A DNA stretch of 64,000 nucleotides from Ignavibacteria bacterium (GCA_020635205.1 JACKAE010000003.1:1-64000), one strand, 5' to 3'. Counted from the stretch's first letter, positions 45,318 through 54,565 are shown. Numbers and translations are program-made. Notes: generated from the sequence alone by a model not told the origin.

Positions 45318-45418
45318 GCCTGTCGTACTGGCTAACTACATTTTTCATCGGAAAATTTTCCGGCCATGAGCGATTACTGACAGGCATCAGCTCATGGCCT
45401 TTTTTTATGTGACGCACT
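45318..45418 (+). promoter_or_regulatory. Candidate leader/attenuator upstream of thrS
   Basis: From the left: GCCTGTC (45318-45324), a palindrome CGGAAAATTTTCCG (45350-45363), then a 10-bp hairpin GGCCATGAGC / GCTCATGGCC followed by seven T residues. The hairpin ends 12 bases before the thrS ATG. Its loop contains GACAGGC (45379-45385), complementary to GCCTGTC upstream. A terminator that close to the start codon leaves no room for a promoter after it, so it is best read as a regulatory attenuator. The T-box motif (TGGNACCGCG) is absent. Confidence 0.5.
45362..45406 (+). terminator. Intrinsic terminator-like hairpin 12 bases before thrS
   Basis: GGCCATGAGC (45362-45371) pairs perfectly with GCTCATGGCC (45390-45399), followed by TTTTTTT. 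It could end mlaD transcription or, more likely given its position, control thrS read-through. Confidence 0.85.
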
Positions 45419-47437
45419 ATGGATAAGATCAACATTACTCTTCCAGACGGAAAGATTTTAGAATTTGATGGAGGAGTTACGGGGATGGAGATTGCAACGT
45501 CGATCTCCGAAGGGCTTGCCCGGAACGCCGTTGGTATCATTGTCAACGATGAGCCATACGACTTAAGTCGTCCAATCGAAACCGACGCACACGTCAGCAT
45601 CTTGAAGTTCGATGACGAGGAGGGGAAGGCAATTTACTGGCACTCCTCAGCCCACTTGATGGCCGAAGCTGTCGAGTCAATCTTTCCCGGCACAAAGTTC
45701 GGTATCGGCCCACCCGTAGAGAATGGATTCTACTACGACATGGACATTCCCGACCATCAGCTTACGCCGGAAGACCTTGAGAAGATCGAGAAGAAGATGG
45801 CGGAGTTGGCAAAGCAGGATAATACGTTCGAGCGAATTCCGATCACGTGGGAAGAGGCCGTTGCCTACTTCACGGAGAAGGGAGATAAGTATAAGCTGGA
45901 GTTGTTGGAGGAGTTCAAAGATCGTGAGATAACCTTCTACCGTCAGGGAAACTTCACTGACCTTTGTCGTGGTACGCACGTCCCCTCTACCGGCGTTATC
46001 AAGGCGATCAAGCTGACCTCGGTTTCGAGTGCCTACTGGCGCGGCGACCAAAGTAGAGAGCAGTTGCAGCGAGTCTACGGCATCACCTTCCCGAAGAAGA
46101 AGATGCTGGATGACCACATGACGATGTTGGAAGAGGCGAAGAAGCGTGACCACAGGAAACTGGGTCGCGAACTTGAACTGTTCCACATAACGCCGGAAGT
46201 TGGTGTTGGCCTTCCACTCTGGTTGCCGAAGGGAACAACCTTGCGCGAGACGCTGGAAAATTTCCTTCGGGTTGAACAGAAACGACTCGGTTACCTGCCA
46301 GTGGTAACGCCACACATCGGGAACCTTGATCTCTACAAAACCAGTGGACACTATCCCTACTACGCCGAGAGTCAGTTTACGCCGATTCACTTAGATGAGC
46401 AGGAGAGCTATCTGCTGAAGCCGATGAACTGCCCACACCACTGCCACATCTACAAGAGTAAACCGCGAAGTTATCGCGATCTGCCTGTACGCCTTGCAGA
46501 GTTTGGCACGGTCTACCGGTACGAGAAGTCGGGGCAGCTTAACGGGTTAACGCGCGTTCGAGGATTCACCGTGGATGACTCGCACATCTTCGCCCGACCA
46601 GATCAGGTGAAAGAGGAGTTGGGAAAGGTGATCGGACTCATCAAGTTTGTGATGACAATTTTGCAATTCCAAGACTTCTCGATTAGGCTCTCGTTCAGTG
46701 ATCCAGATAATCGTGAGAAGTATGTTGGCTCAAAGGAACTGTGGGATCAGGCCGAGCAGGCACTTATGGAAGTTGCTGAGGCAAACGAACTGGACTACAA
46801 GGTCGATCTGGGTGAGGCTGCATTCTACGGGCCGAAGATCGACTTTATGGTGCGGGATGCTATTGGTAGAGAGTGGCAGCTTGGGACTGTACAGCTTGAC
46901 TACAACTTGCCTGAGCGGTTCGACTTGGAGTATATGGGGCAAGATGGAGAACGGCATCGTCCGGTGATGATTCACCGTGCTCCGTTCGGTTCGTTGGAGC
47001 GGTTCATCGGCGTGCTGATCGAGCACTTCGCTGGGAACTTCCCCTTCTGGCTCGCGCCAGTACAGGCAATTGTTCTGCCGATCTCAGAGCACTATCTGGA
47101 GTATGGAGCACACGTGCGAGACGTTCTGGTAAACGCTGGATACCGGGTTGAACTTGACGAGCGGGGTGAGAAGATTGGCTACAAGATTCGTGAGGCGGAG
47201 ATGCAGAAGGTTCCCTACATGCTAATTGTAGGTGAGAAAGAGAAGGATGCAAACGCCGTAGCGGTTCGCATTCACGGAGAGGGAGATCAGGGAACACTGA
47301 CGCTTGAGGAATTGCAAATGGAATTCCTCCACTTAAATCGACCTGAGGCAACCGGACCTCAACCTGCCGAGGAAGCTGCTGTGGAGATTCACCACCACGA
47401 GGCAATTGAGCATGTTGTGCCGGATACCCGATCGTAA
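45419..47437 (+). CDS. thrS: Threonyl-tRNA synthetase
   Basis: 672 residues. A TGS domain (1-62: INITLPDGKILEFDG), the editing/SAD region with HSSAHLMAEAVE near residue 75 and the TDLCRGTHVPSTG motif near 180, and the class II core with LKPMNCPHHCHIY near 340 (zinc-binding Cys), AEFGTVYRYEKSGQL and VRGFTVDDSHIF. The C-terminal anticodon domain starts near APVQAIVLPISEHY. All core motifs are intact. The C-terminus has an extra tail with EIHHHEAIEH. No ribosome-binding site is visible ahead of the ATG, only the terminator hairpin and GTGACGC. It is not followed by infC-rpmI-rplT. Confidence 0.96.
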   Translation: MDKINITLPDGKILEFDGGVTGMEIATSISEGLARNAVGIIVNDEPYDLSRPIETDAHVSILKFDDEEGKAIYWHSSAHLMAEAVESIFPGTKFGIGPPVENGFYYDMDIPDHQLTPEDLEKIEKKMAELAKQDNTFERIPITWEEAVAYFTEKGDKYKLELLEEFKDREITFYRQGNFTDLCRGTHVPSTGVIKAIKLTSVSSAYWRGDQSREQLQRVYGITFPKKKMLDDHMTMLEEAKKRDHRKLGRELELFHITPEVGVGLPLWLPKGTTLRETLENFLRVEQKRLGYLPVVTPHIGNLDLYKTSGHYPYYAESQFTPIHLDEQESYLLKPMNCPHHCHIYKSKPRSYRDLPVRLAEFGTVYRYEKSGQLNGLTRVRGFTVDDSHIFARPDQVKEELGKVIGLIKFVMTILQFQDFSIRLSFSDPDNREKYVGSKELWDQAEQALMEVAEANELDYKVDLGEAAFYGPKIDFMVRDAIGREWQLGTVQLDYNLPERFDLEYMGQDGERHRPVMIHRAPFGSLERFIGVLIEHFAGNFPFWLAPVQAIVLPISEHYLEYGAHVRDVLVNAGYRVELDERGEKIGYKIREAEMQKVPYMLIVGEKEKDANAVAVRIHGEGDQGTLTLEELQMEFLHLNRPEATGPQPAEEAAVEIHHHEAIEHVVPDTRS

Positions 47438-47442
47438 TTGAA

Positions 47443-47490
47443 AGGCAGGAAGTCACGATACTCGTTCGTGACTTCCTGCCTCCTCTTTTG
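47443..47490 (+). terminator. Terminator after thrS
   Basis: A perfect 16-bp stem (47443-47458 with 47466-47481) and a 7-base loop TACTCGT, then CCTCTTTTGG. It starts 5 bases after the thrS stop. Confidence 0.88.
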
Positions 47491-47568
47491 GTAGATATCC
47501 TCTTCGTAAATACCCCTCACGCCCCTGATCGATATACAGCTTCGACATTTCGTACGAGCAAATTCATA

Positions 47569-50028
47569 ATGGGCACTATTGACGTGATCTATATTCTCCG
47601 TTTCAGTCTATCTCTCTTCCTTCTGCTAACACTGACAGCACCTCTCTACAGCCAAGATAGCATTGAGTTCTCGGAAGGACTGAGAGCAAACTGTTTCTCT
47701 GAGTCGAGCCGTTCTCCAATCTTCACGAACCACCTCCTCTTCGACTTTGTCAACGGACGATTAACACTTCCTGTTGAGGGAGAAGTTGCGTGCGAGAATC
47801 CAGATGGGACAACCTCGAAGTGGACGAGAATTGAACGAGATGGGGAAGGTTGGTTCTCGGATTTAGAAACACCGTCGGACTGGGTGTTCCTCCCCTACGA
47901 ATCGACTACCGAAACTATCATGCTCCTCAAGACACGTGGGAACAGCATGACAATAGTGAACAACGAACCGCGAGTGGGAGATATTTACGACTACGGAACG
48001 GTTATCAACCCGGTGAAGATCAGGAAGGGGATGAACACGATCTATCTAATCGGCTCCCGAGGTAGAATGAAGGCAAGCTTGAGCAAGCCGAGGTTGCCGT
48101 TAACTCTGACCGATCAGGATATGACCCTCCCTTCGATTGTTGTAGGCCACCCTGTAGAGAGTTGGGGAGCTGTCAGAGTTGTAAATGCTACAGAGCAGTT
48201 CCAGAAAGGATTTCGCCTTACGTGCAATATCGCTGGTGAAGTCTTAACCACAGATATTCCACCTCTGCCTCCCCTGATGACCAGCAAAATTGGATTTCGC
48301 ATCCCAGCAGTTTCTCTCAACGAAGCAGGAAAGCAAAAGGGGATGCTGAAACTCACCCTTCAGTCAGGGGAAGTCCGCAATAGTATGGAGTTTGAAGTGG
48401 AGGTGGTTTCTCCGAATGACGACAAGAAGGAGACGTTCATCAGTGATATTGATGGAAGCGTTCAATACTATGCAGTATCTCCCCCTATCAACGATACACT
48501 CAGACATCCAGCTTTAATTCTCACGCTGCACGGTGCTTCTGTCGAAGCAATTGGTCAAGCACGTGCATACTCTCCGAAGGATTGGGCGACGATTGTTGCC
48601 CCCACAAACCGCAGACCGTTCGGCTTCGACTGGGAGGATTGGGGTCGACTTGACGCGCTGGAGGTTCTCGAGCTTGCCAAGCAGAAATATCAACCTCCTC
48701 CCCAACAGGTCTACCTGACGGGTCACTCGATGGGAGGCCACGGCACATGGCAACTCGGCGCGACCTTCCCAGACAAGTGGGCGGCTATTGCTCCGTCGGC
48801 AGGATGGTACAGTTTCTGGTCGTATGGTGGGAAAGAAGAGGTTGAAGAAGAATCGGGTATTGAGGAGATTATTGATCGCGCATCAAACCCAAGTCGCACT
48901 CTTGAACTGCTGCGCAACTACAAACATCACGGCGTCTACATTTTTCACGGCGATGCTGATGAGACAGTTCCTGTGGAACAGGCGCGCTTCATGCGGGAGA
49001 AGCTCGGCACATTTCACCCCGACCTCTGCTACTATGAATATCCGGGAGGAAAACATTGGTTTGGCCAAAGTGTCGACTGGTCTCCCCTATTCGACTACTT
49101 TAAGTGGCACTCGATCCCGTTGAGCAGTGAAGTAGATCAGGTGGAGTTCTACACGGCATGTCCCGGAATTTCATCACGTTCAGACTGGGTGGAAATTCTT
49201 CAGCAGGAGAAGCAGATGGCGATTACCTCGGTCAACATCTCGCGAGATCGCGAAGCGCGTTCATTCACCGGAACAACCGATAACGTAGCCCTTCTTGGAC
49301 TTGACATCACCGGGTTTGAAGGGGATAGACCGATCACTGTAGAGCTTGATAGTCTGAATAAATTGGAGATACCGATTCAGCCGAAACAAGAGCGGATTAT
49401 CCTAAAGCGCCTCGGGAATCAGTGGTTGCAAGGGAAGCTCCCACCTGAAACGGAAAAATCTCCTTCGAGCTATGGTGGCTTTAAGTATGGTATGCAGAGG
49501 AGAATGGTCTTCGTCTACGGCACAAAAGGGAGTGCAACTGAGACAGGCTTGAGTTACGCTAAGGCTCGGTACGATGCGGAGACTTGGTGGTATCGTGCAA
49601 ACGGTGCTGTGCAGCTTCTGCCAGATACAGCGTTTGATCCCTCCGCTGAACTCGCCCGGAGTGTTGTGCTCTACGGCAACGCAGCTACCAACAGTTCGTG
49701 GGAACCCTTGCTCGGAACAAGTCCAGTACAAGTCGGACGGAATTCGGTAGAGATTGGGGAGCACTCTGTGCGGGGAGATGACTTGGCGATCTACTTCGTG
49801 CGCCCCCGTCCGGGAAGCAAAAATGCATCGGTTGTTGTGATTGGGGCAACTGGTGAGAAAGGTTGGAGAACTGCATTTTCCAATCGGTACTTTATTTCGG
49901 GAGCAGGATATCCTGACTTGCTCCTCATCTCATCAGAAATGCTACGCTCAGGGAAAGGTGGAATCAAAGCCGCTGGATTTTTCGGGAATGATTGGAGTGT
50001 GGAGAAGGGAGAGTTTAGTCTTCAGTAA
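47569..50028 (+). CDS. Secreted alpha/beta-hydrolase (S9-like peptidase/esterase)
   Basis: 819 residues. Signal peptide (LRFSLSLFLLLTLTAPLYS, cut near SQDS). A beta-rich N-terminal half is followed by an alpha/beta-hydrolase domain with an intact triad: Ser in LTGHSMGGHGTWQLG near 386, Asp in IFHGDADETVP near 462 and His in PGGKHWFGQ near 495. Beyond this an about 310-residue C-terminal region has no motif I recognise and no T9SS tail; the end (SVEKGEFSLQ) is not sorting-like. It is probably a periplasmic or surface peptidase or esterase; the substrate is unknown. The ATG at 47569 gives the signal peptide. Its last bases overlap the convergent HAD gene by 7. Confidence 0.83.
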   Translation: MGTIDVIYILRFSLSLFLLLTLTAPLYSQDSIEFSEGLRANCFSESSRSPIFTNHLLFDFVNGRLTLPVEGEVACENPDGTTSKWTRIERDGEGWFSDLETPSDWVFLPYESTTETIMLLKTRGNSMTIVNNEPRVGDIYDYGTVINPVKIRKGMNTIYLIGSRGRMKASLSKPRLPLTLTDQDMTLPSIVVGHPVESWGAVRVVNATEQFQKGFRLTCNIAGEVLTTDIPPLPPLMTSKIGFRIPAVSLNEAGKQKGMLKLTLQSGEVRNSMEFEVEVVSPNDDKKETFISDIDGSVQYYAVSPPINDTLRHPALILTLHGASVEAIGQARAYSPKDWATIVAPTNRRPFGFDWEDWGRLDALEVLELAKQKYQPPPQQVYLTGHSMGGHGTWQLGATFPDKWAAIAPSAGWYSFWSYGGKEEVEEESGIEEIIDRASNPSRTLELLRNYKHHGVYIFHGDADETVPVEQARFMREKLGTFHPDLCYYEYPGGKHWFGQSVDWSPLFDYFKWHSIPLSSEVDQVEFYTACPGISSRSDWVEILQQEKQMAITSVNISRDREARSFTGTTDNVALLGLDITGFEGDRPITVELDSLNKLEIPIQPKQERIILKRLGNQWLQGKLPPETEKSPSSYGGFKYGMQRRMVFVYGTKGSATETGLSYAKARYDAETWWYRANGAVQLLPDTAFDPSAELARSVVLYGNAATNSSWEPLLGTSPVQVGRNSVEIGEHSVRGDDLAIYFVRPRPGSKNASVVVIGATGEKGWRTAFSNRYFISGAGYPDLLLISSEMLRSGKGGIKAAGFFGNDWSVEKGEFSLQ

Positions 50029-50594
50029 TGATTCCGCCAGTGATCGTTGGCCATATTGGAGAAATTCTCCTCATCGACAGAGTCACGTAAATATGCCGCA
50101 AGGCGATGAAGCTCTCTATCATCAGGATTCCCCTCGAAAGGATTGATTATCAGATACTTGCCTTTGTTATCTATAACCTTTTGTGGAGTGTCATCGATAA
50201 TAAGTAGTTGTTCAGTTCTATACCCTTTTCTGCGAATCTTTTCAAGTGGCTTGATATAAACATTCTGTTTGAAAGAAATGCCACTCTCATCTTTCACTCT
50301 CACCACTTTTATCCAGCAATCGCTTCTCCCCCAAACGAATTCGAGTTGAAGATCAGCAGAAATGATTGCGCTTACTACCCCACGAACATAGTCGTCCTCC
50401 GCTGACGACCAGATAGCAACTCGGTAAGAGAGACTGCACTCAATTAGAAAATCATCAAGGCTGGGCCGCTTGTAGATATAGCAGTCTTTATAGCGAGCAT
50501 CCTCTATTCTTCCTTCTAACCGTTTCTCTGTTGTGTGCACCAGTGTCTCATCAAGGTCAAAGATTATGAGCCGCTGGTCTGATCGTTTCACCAT
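50022..50594 (-). CDS. FCP1/NIF-like HAD phosphatase
   Basis: 190 residues. The HAD core begins LIIFDLDETLVHT at residues 9-21 with the DxDxT/V-type nucleophile (DLDET, the FCP1/SCP signature) and has WSSAEDDYV (motif 2) near 63 and LIIDDTPQKV (motif 3) near 130. This NLI-interacting-factor group is best known for eukaryotic RNA polymerase II CTD phosphatases; bacterial members occur sporadically and have unknown substrates. No regulatory partner is adjacent. A 4-5-base-spaced AAGGA precedes the ATG. Confidence 0.85.
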   Translation of the reverse strand: MVKRSDQRLIIFDLDETLVHTTEKRLEGRIEDARYKDCYIYKRPSLDDFLIECSLSYRVAIWSSAEDDYVRGVVSAIISADLQLEFVWGRSDCWIKVVRVKDESGISFKQNVYIKPLEKIRRKGYRTEQLLIIDDTPQKVIDNKGKYLIINPFEGNPDDRELHRLAAYLRDSVDEENFSNMANDHWRNHY

Positions 50595-50648
50595 TCAATC
50601 CTTAGTACGATTTACAACTGTCCTCCTAACTTCTTAAGCCAGAGGAAT

Positions 50649-50677
50649 ACCACGAAGGACACCAAGAAAGCACCAAG
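50649..50677 (+). repeat. Dispersed CACCAAG-type intergenic repeat, copy 3
   Basis: Reads ACCACGAAGGACACCAAG then AAAGCACCAAG. It lies in the 139-base gap between the HAD and DUF2071 genes, next to a TTTTGAA heptamer tract. Confidence 0.75.
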
Positions 50678-50698
50678 TGCGATCTGACCCTCTCCTCT

Positions 50699-50726
50699 TT
50701 TTGAATTTTGAATTTGAAATTTTGAA
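50699..50726. repeat. 7-bp periodic tract (TTTTGAA), four units
   Basis: TTTTGAA, TTTTGAA, TTTGAAA, TTTTGAA in register. It lies just before the 3' end of the DUF2071 gene. The same heptamer is inside the 65-bp repeats near 45.1 and 45.3 kb. Confidence 0.8.
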
Positions 50727-50733
50727 TTCCCCC

Positions 50734-51471
50734 TCACATCTTTCTCCCACTTCTCACCACAATGTCCGAACCGTCGGCAACGAAGGCGGAGTATGGTTTG
50801 CTTGAGAGGAAGGGGACGAACTCTTCTCCGTACACTCCTCCCACGTCGCAGTCGAACTCCGACTCAACTGCATTCCAAGCATTCCAGCGTGGGTGTTCCA
50901 CCTGGTACTCAACGGTAGAACCATCTGGCTGCGCGGCATAGCCCCAGTAGTGTTCGGTGATGAAAGATTCGTGTGAGTCCTCAGAGGCTAAGTAGGGTTC
51001 CCCCTTGATTGTTGCGGCAAGGCGGTTCCACTTCTCCCCCGTACGCCACTCGTAGGCAACATGTCCCACTGGGGCTGACGAAGTTGGAAGCTGTAGTTGA
51101 TGGCGTGTAGGGAGGGCAACGTAGTTTTCGTTGTAGACAACGCGAGCGACGAAGGCGATAGCTGCGCGGGGGACAATCTCCTTTACGAAGACAACGCCTC
51201 GCCGGACTTCTCCATCAACTTCTCGCCGAACGTAGAACCGGAGGTTGATCTCCTCAAAGTTCAGGTGGAATGGAATTGGAATTCCCTTTACCCGCGTTCT
51301 CTTGAAGAGAAAGCCGACCATACTGACGAGAGCTTTCCCCTCCCACAGATCAAGAGTTGTCCCCGTCGGTACTCTCGGCAAAAGAATAGCCGGGTCAACT
51401 TCAAAGTTCTGCATCACTAAGTAGTGCCACCCGGCAGTGAGAAAACGAGACGGAATCGTTGTCTTACTCAT
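50734..51471 (-). CDS. DUF2071 (YqjF-like) protein
   Basis: 245 residues. The acetoacetate-decarboxylase-like DUF2071 family: FLTAGWHYLVMQNFEVDPAI at the start, the LRFYVRREVDGEVRRGVVF strand pair near 75 and the FITEHYWGYAAQPDG segment near 165. Function unknown in all members. Cytoplasmic, ATG start. It lies 92 bases downstream of the gmhA-like gene on the same strand. Confidence 0.88.
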   Translation of the reverse strand: MSKTTIPSRFLTAGWHYLVMQNFEVDPAILLPRVPTGTTLDLWEGKALVSMVGFLFKRTRVKGIPIPFHLNFEEINLRFYVRREVDGEVRRGVVFVKEIVPRAAIAFVARVVYNENYVALPTRHQLQLPTSSAPVGHVAYEWRTGEKWNRLAATIKGEPYLASEDSHESFITEHYWGYAAQPDGSTVEYQVEHPRWNAWNAVESEFDCDVGGVYGEEFVPFLSSKPYSAFVADGSDIVVRSGRKM

Positions 51472-51563
51472 CTGTGCTTATCCGTTTTAGCCGTGTCATC
51501 TGTGTACAATTCATCGAACGCTCGTGGATATTCCCCACGGATTTACACAGATTGGACGAATTT

Positions 51564-52133
51564 TCACTGATCTGAGGCTATCCGATCCTTCAATTCGAGA
51601 ATCACGTAGTGGAAAATAACCGAGTGAACGCTCTCGCTGGTACACATATCATTCAGTGGTACGTGGACTCCCTCGTCGGCAATTCCGCGAAGTTTTCCAC
51701 CATCGAACCCAGTGATACCAATCGTCTTCATCCCCTTCCCTTTCGCAAACTCAATTGCCTTCAAGATGTTTGGACTGTTGCCGGAACCGGAGATCGCAAC
51801 AAGTAAGTCTCCAGCAGAGGCAAATGTCCGCAACTGCTGAACGAAGACATTTTCGTATCCCTCATCGTTTCCAAGTGCGGAGATGAAGGGAAGGTTATCG
51901 GTGAGCGAGAGTGCTTTCAATCGCTTCTCCTGATCGGCGTGGGCTAAGGTTCCCTTCGCAAGGTCCTGCGCGAAGTGGCTGGCATTCGCTGCCGAGCCAC
52001 CGTTGCCAATCACAAAGACTGTATTCCCCAGCTCGAATGCTTCGAAGAGAGAGTCGGTTAACCGCTCCACCTCAGCAACATCCACCGAAGAAATCGCCTT
52101 CAGTGTATAGTCTGTATAGTCAGTAAAATTCAT
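51564..52133 (-). CDS. gmhA: SIS-domain phosphosugar isomerase, GmhA-like
   Basis: 189 residues. A GmhA-type SIS protein: FVIGNGGSAANASHFAQDL near residue 42, the GDLLVAISGSGNSPNILKAI loop near 105 and ESVHSVIFHYVILE at the C-terminus. GmhA converts sedoheptulose 7-phosphate to D-glycero-D-manno-heptose 7-phosphate for LPS core. The related DiaA would lack parts of the catalytic set; the Glu/His residues seen here (EGY, ESVH) favour a catalytic enzyme. The ATG at 52133 (MNFTDYT) is chosen over 52151. No other heptose genes are nearby. Confidence 0.85.
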   Translation of the reverse strand: MNFTDYTDYTLKAISSVDVAEVERLTDSLFEAFELGNTVFVIGNGGSAANASHFAQDLAKGTLAHADQEKRLKALSLTDNLPFISALGNDEGYENVFVQQLRTFASAGDLLVAISGSGNSPNILKAIEFAKGKGMKTIGITGFDGGKLRGIADEGVHVPLNDMCTSESVHSVIFHYVILELKDRIASDQ

Positions 52134-52167
52134 TCTGTATTGGTAGCTCAATCTCTGAGCCGTTGTG

Positions 52168-52200
52168 TATTCTTTGTGTCCTTGGTGCTCTTGGTGTTGA
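52168..52200 (-). repeat. Dispersed CACCAAG-type intergenic repeat, copy 4
   Basis: The plus strand reads TATTCTTTGTGTCCTTGG and TGCTCTTGGTGTTGA in the short gap between gmhA and purL, 10 bases from the purL stop. Orientation is opposite to copies 3 and 5. Confidence 0.75.
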
Positions 52201-52209
52201 TAGAAGCTT

Positions 52210-54453
52210 TTATCCCACCAACTCTCCCCCCATTCTCTTCTCGATTGCCCCGTTATACCGCTCTGCCATTTCCGCTACAGTTGTGGAGATTGCCGAACCG
52301 ATAGTGAACGATCCTTCGGTCACGTGGCCGAGAGGACAATACGGAACACCGAACTCTCCTGCAATGGCTTTCACGCTCTCCTCACCCTCTGGACTAAAGC
52401 TGACAACAACGCGAGATTGCGATTCACCAAAGAGTGCAGAGATTTGATCTTCTCCCTCAACCTCAACGTTTGCTCCAAGGTTCCCTCCGAGACTGTTGAT
52501 GCTGCTCTCCGCCAAAGCAATCGCAATTCCTCCCTCGGATGGGTCGTGTGCCGAGGAGATTAGTCCTGAACGAATCGCCTTCAGCAAAGCGGACTGCAAG
52601 TTTTTCTCTGCCTGAAGATCAATCTCCGGTGCATCGCCGACAACTTTTCCAGTGACAAGTGAAAGAAGCTCACTTCCACCAAGTTCCGAACCGATGTTTC
52701 CGAGCAAGGCAATCATATCCCCACTCTGCCGGAATCCGGCTGGCGTTACGTGGTTGAGGTCTTCAATGATTCCGAGCATACCGATTGTTGGCGTTGGGAA
52801 AACAGCTTTCTCCTGCGATTCGTTGTGGAAGGAGACATTCCCACCAGTTACCGGTGTGTCGAACGTGCGGCAGGCATCACCCATTCCGCGCAGTGCTTCG
52901 GCAAACTGCCAGTAGACTTCAGGGTTGTATGGATTGCCGAAATTCAGGCAGTTCGTGATTGCCACCGGAGTCGCACCGGAACAGGCGACGTTCCGGGCTG
53001 CTTCGGCAACTGCAATTGCCCCACCTCGCCACGGGTTCAAGTAGACATAGCGGCTGTTGCAGTCAGTTGCTACGGCAAGTCCTTTTCCAGGAACTTCTTT
53101 CAGGCGAATGACTGCCGCATCAGAGTCAAACGACTGTGCAGTGTTGGTTCTCACCATCGAATCGTATTGCTCGTAGACCCAGTGTTTGCTTGCAATGTTC
53201 GGAGATTCAAGAAGTTGGTTGAAGGCATCGGAAGGTGTAATATCTCCAATCAGTTCGCGAGGATCGGCTGAACGTGTCTCCTGCAAATATGAGGCTTCCT
53301 TCTGTTCGCGAATGTAGACAGGTGCGCCACCGCCGAGCACAAGACTCTCCGCTGGAATGTGGGCAACCAATTCACCACGGTGGTAGAGTTCGATATTTCC
53401 ATCTTCGGTCGTCTCACCAATCCGGGTAATCGGCACGTCCCACTTCTCACAGAGTACTTCAGCTTTAGGAATATCCTCTTCCTCCAAAACGAGAAGCATC
53501 CGTTCCTGCGATTCACTCAGCATGATCTCGTAGGCCGACATATCATCCTCGCGCAGTGGTACTAAGTCGAGGTTCACCTTCATGCCAGTCCCCCCCTTCT
53601 CACTCATCTCCGATGTGGAGCAACTAATTCCGGCTGCCCCCATATCCTGCATCCCGACAACGATGCCCGAGGCGATCAGTTCAAGACTGGCCTCCAAGAG
53701 CATCTTCTCGTAGAATGGATCACCAACCTGAACAGTCGGGCGCATATCTTCAGTCTTCTCGTCGAACTCACGCGAGGCGAGAAGAGATGCACCGTGAATG
53801 CCGTCCCGTCCAGTTCGCGCACCTAAGATCATCACAGCTTTCCCTGCCCCCCCACTGGTTGCGGAAGCGGTCTGCTCAGCCTTCACAATACCGACTGCCA
53901 TTGCGTTGACCAGTGGGTTATCGCGATAGCAATCTTCGAAGAAGACTTCACCACCAACGGTTGGAACACCGAATGAATTTCCGTAGTCGCCAATCCCCTT
54001 CACAACTCCTTCAAACAGAAGTTTTGTCCGCTCGTTGTCGAGCTTGCCAAAGCGAAGTGAGTCGAGCGCGGCGATTGGACGCGCCCCCATGGTGAAGATG
54101 TCGCGAAGGATTCCCCCAACACCTGTCGCAGCCCCTTGGTATGGCTCTACGGCGGAGGGATGGTTGTGGCTTTCGATTTTAAAGCAGATTGCGTACCCAT
54201 CCCCAATGTCCACAAGACCGGCGTTCTCCTGTCCCGCCTCCACCAGCAGACGTGCTCCGCTTCGTGGGAGCAACTTCAACTGCGCGATTGAGTTTTTGTA
54301 GCTACAGTGTTCGCTCCACATCACAGAGTAGACACCAAGCTCTGTGTAGTTGGGTGCGCGGTTGAGAAGGTGGCAAATTTTCTCGTACTCTGCTGCGGTC
54401 AACCCGAGGCTCTTGGCATCTTCTACGGTTGTTGTGCGTGTATCCGGATTCAT
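52210..54453 (-). CDS. purL: Phosphoribosylformylglycinamidine synthase subunit PurL (small type)
   Basis: 747 residues, the size of the PurL subunit of the three-part PurLQS enzyme, not the about 1300-residue single-chain form. It makes FGAM from FGAR with ATP and ammonia in purine synthesis. Motifs: GVYSVMWSEHCSYKNS near 42, FKIESHNHPSAVEPYQGAAT near 92, TDCNSRYVYLNPWRGGA near 465 and HDPSEGGIAIALAE near 640. PurS and PurQ are not in the window. ATG start; a unit on its own. Confidence 0.96.
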   Translation of the reverse strand: MNPDTRTTTVEDAKSLGLTAAEYEKICHLLNRAPNYTELGVYSVMWSEHCSYKNSIAQLKLLPRSGARLLVEAGQENAGLVDIGDGYAICFKIESHNHPSAVEPYQGAATGVGGILRDIFTMGARPIAALDSLRFGKLDNERTKLLFEGVVKGIGDYGNSFGVPTVGGEVFFEDCYRDNPLVNAMAVGIVKAEQTASATSGGAGKAVMILGARTGRDGIHGASLLASREFDEKTEDMRPTVQVGDPFYEKMLLEASLELIASGIVVGMQDMGAAGISCSTSEMSEKGGTGMKVNLDLVPLREDDMSAYEIMLSESQERMLLVLEEEDIPKAEVLCEKWDVPITRIGETTEDGNIELYHRGELVAHIPAESLVLGGGAPVYIREQKEASYLQETRSADPRELIGDITPSDAFNQLLESPNIASKHWVYEQYDSMVRTNTAQSFDSDAAVIRLKEVPGKGLAVATDCNSRYVYLNPWRGGAIAVAEAARNVACSGATPVAITNCLNFGNPYNPEVYWQFAEALRGMGDACRTFDTPVTGGNVSFHNESQEKAVFPTPTIGMLGIIEDLNHVTPAGFRQSGDMIALLGNIGSELGGSELLSLVTGKVVGDAPEIDLQAEKNLQSALLKAIRSGLISSAHDPSEGGIAIALAESSINSLGGNLGANVEVEGEDQISALFGESQSRVVVSFSPEGEESVKAIAGEFGVPYCPLGHVTEGSFTIGSAISTTVAEMAERYNGAIEKRMGGELVG

Positions 54454-54565
54454 GAATTGCTCTGTATGATATAGTGTTGTCAGTTATATGTCGTTCAAAC
54501 TTTCGGCGGAGAAGGCAAGGCTCAGAACGATCTTCAATCGCTACAGCAGAGCTACCTTGGTAATG

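Noticed and set aside
45284..45418. T-box riboswitch before thrS
   Set aside because: No TGGNACCGCG antiterminator motif or stem I specifier loop arrangement is visible; only a terminator-like hairpin.
45034..45418. A small coding sequence over the repeat block
   Set aside because: Open frames here consist of repeated low-complexity units and have no start signal.
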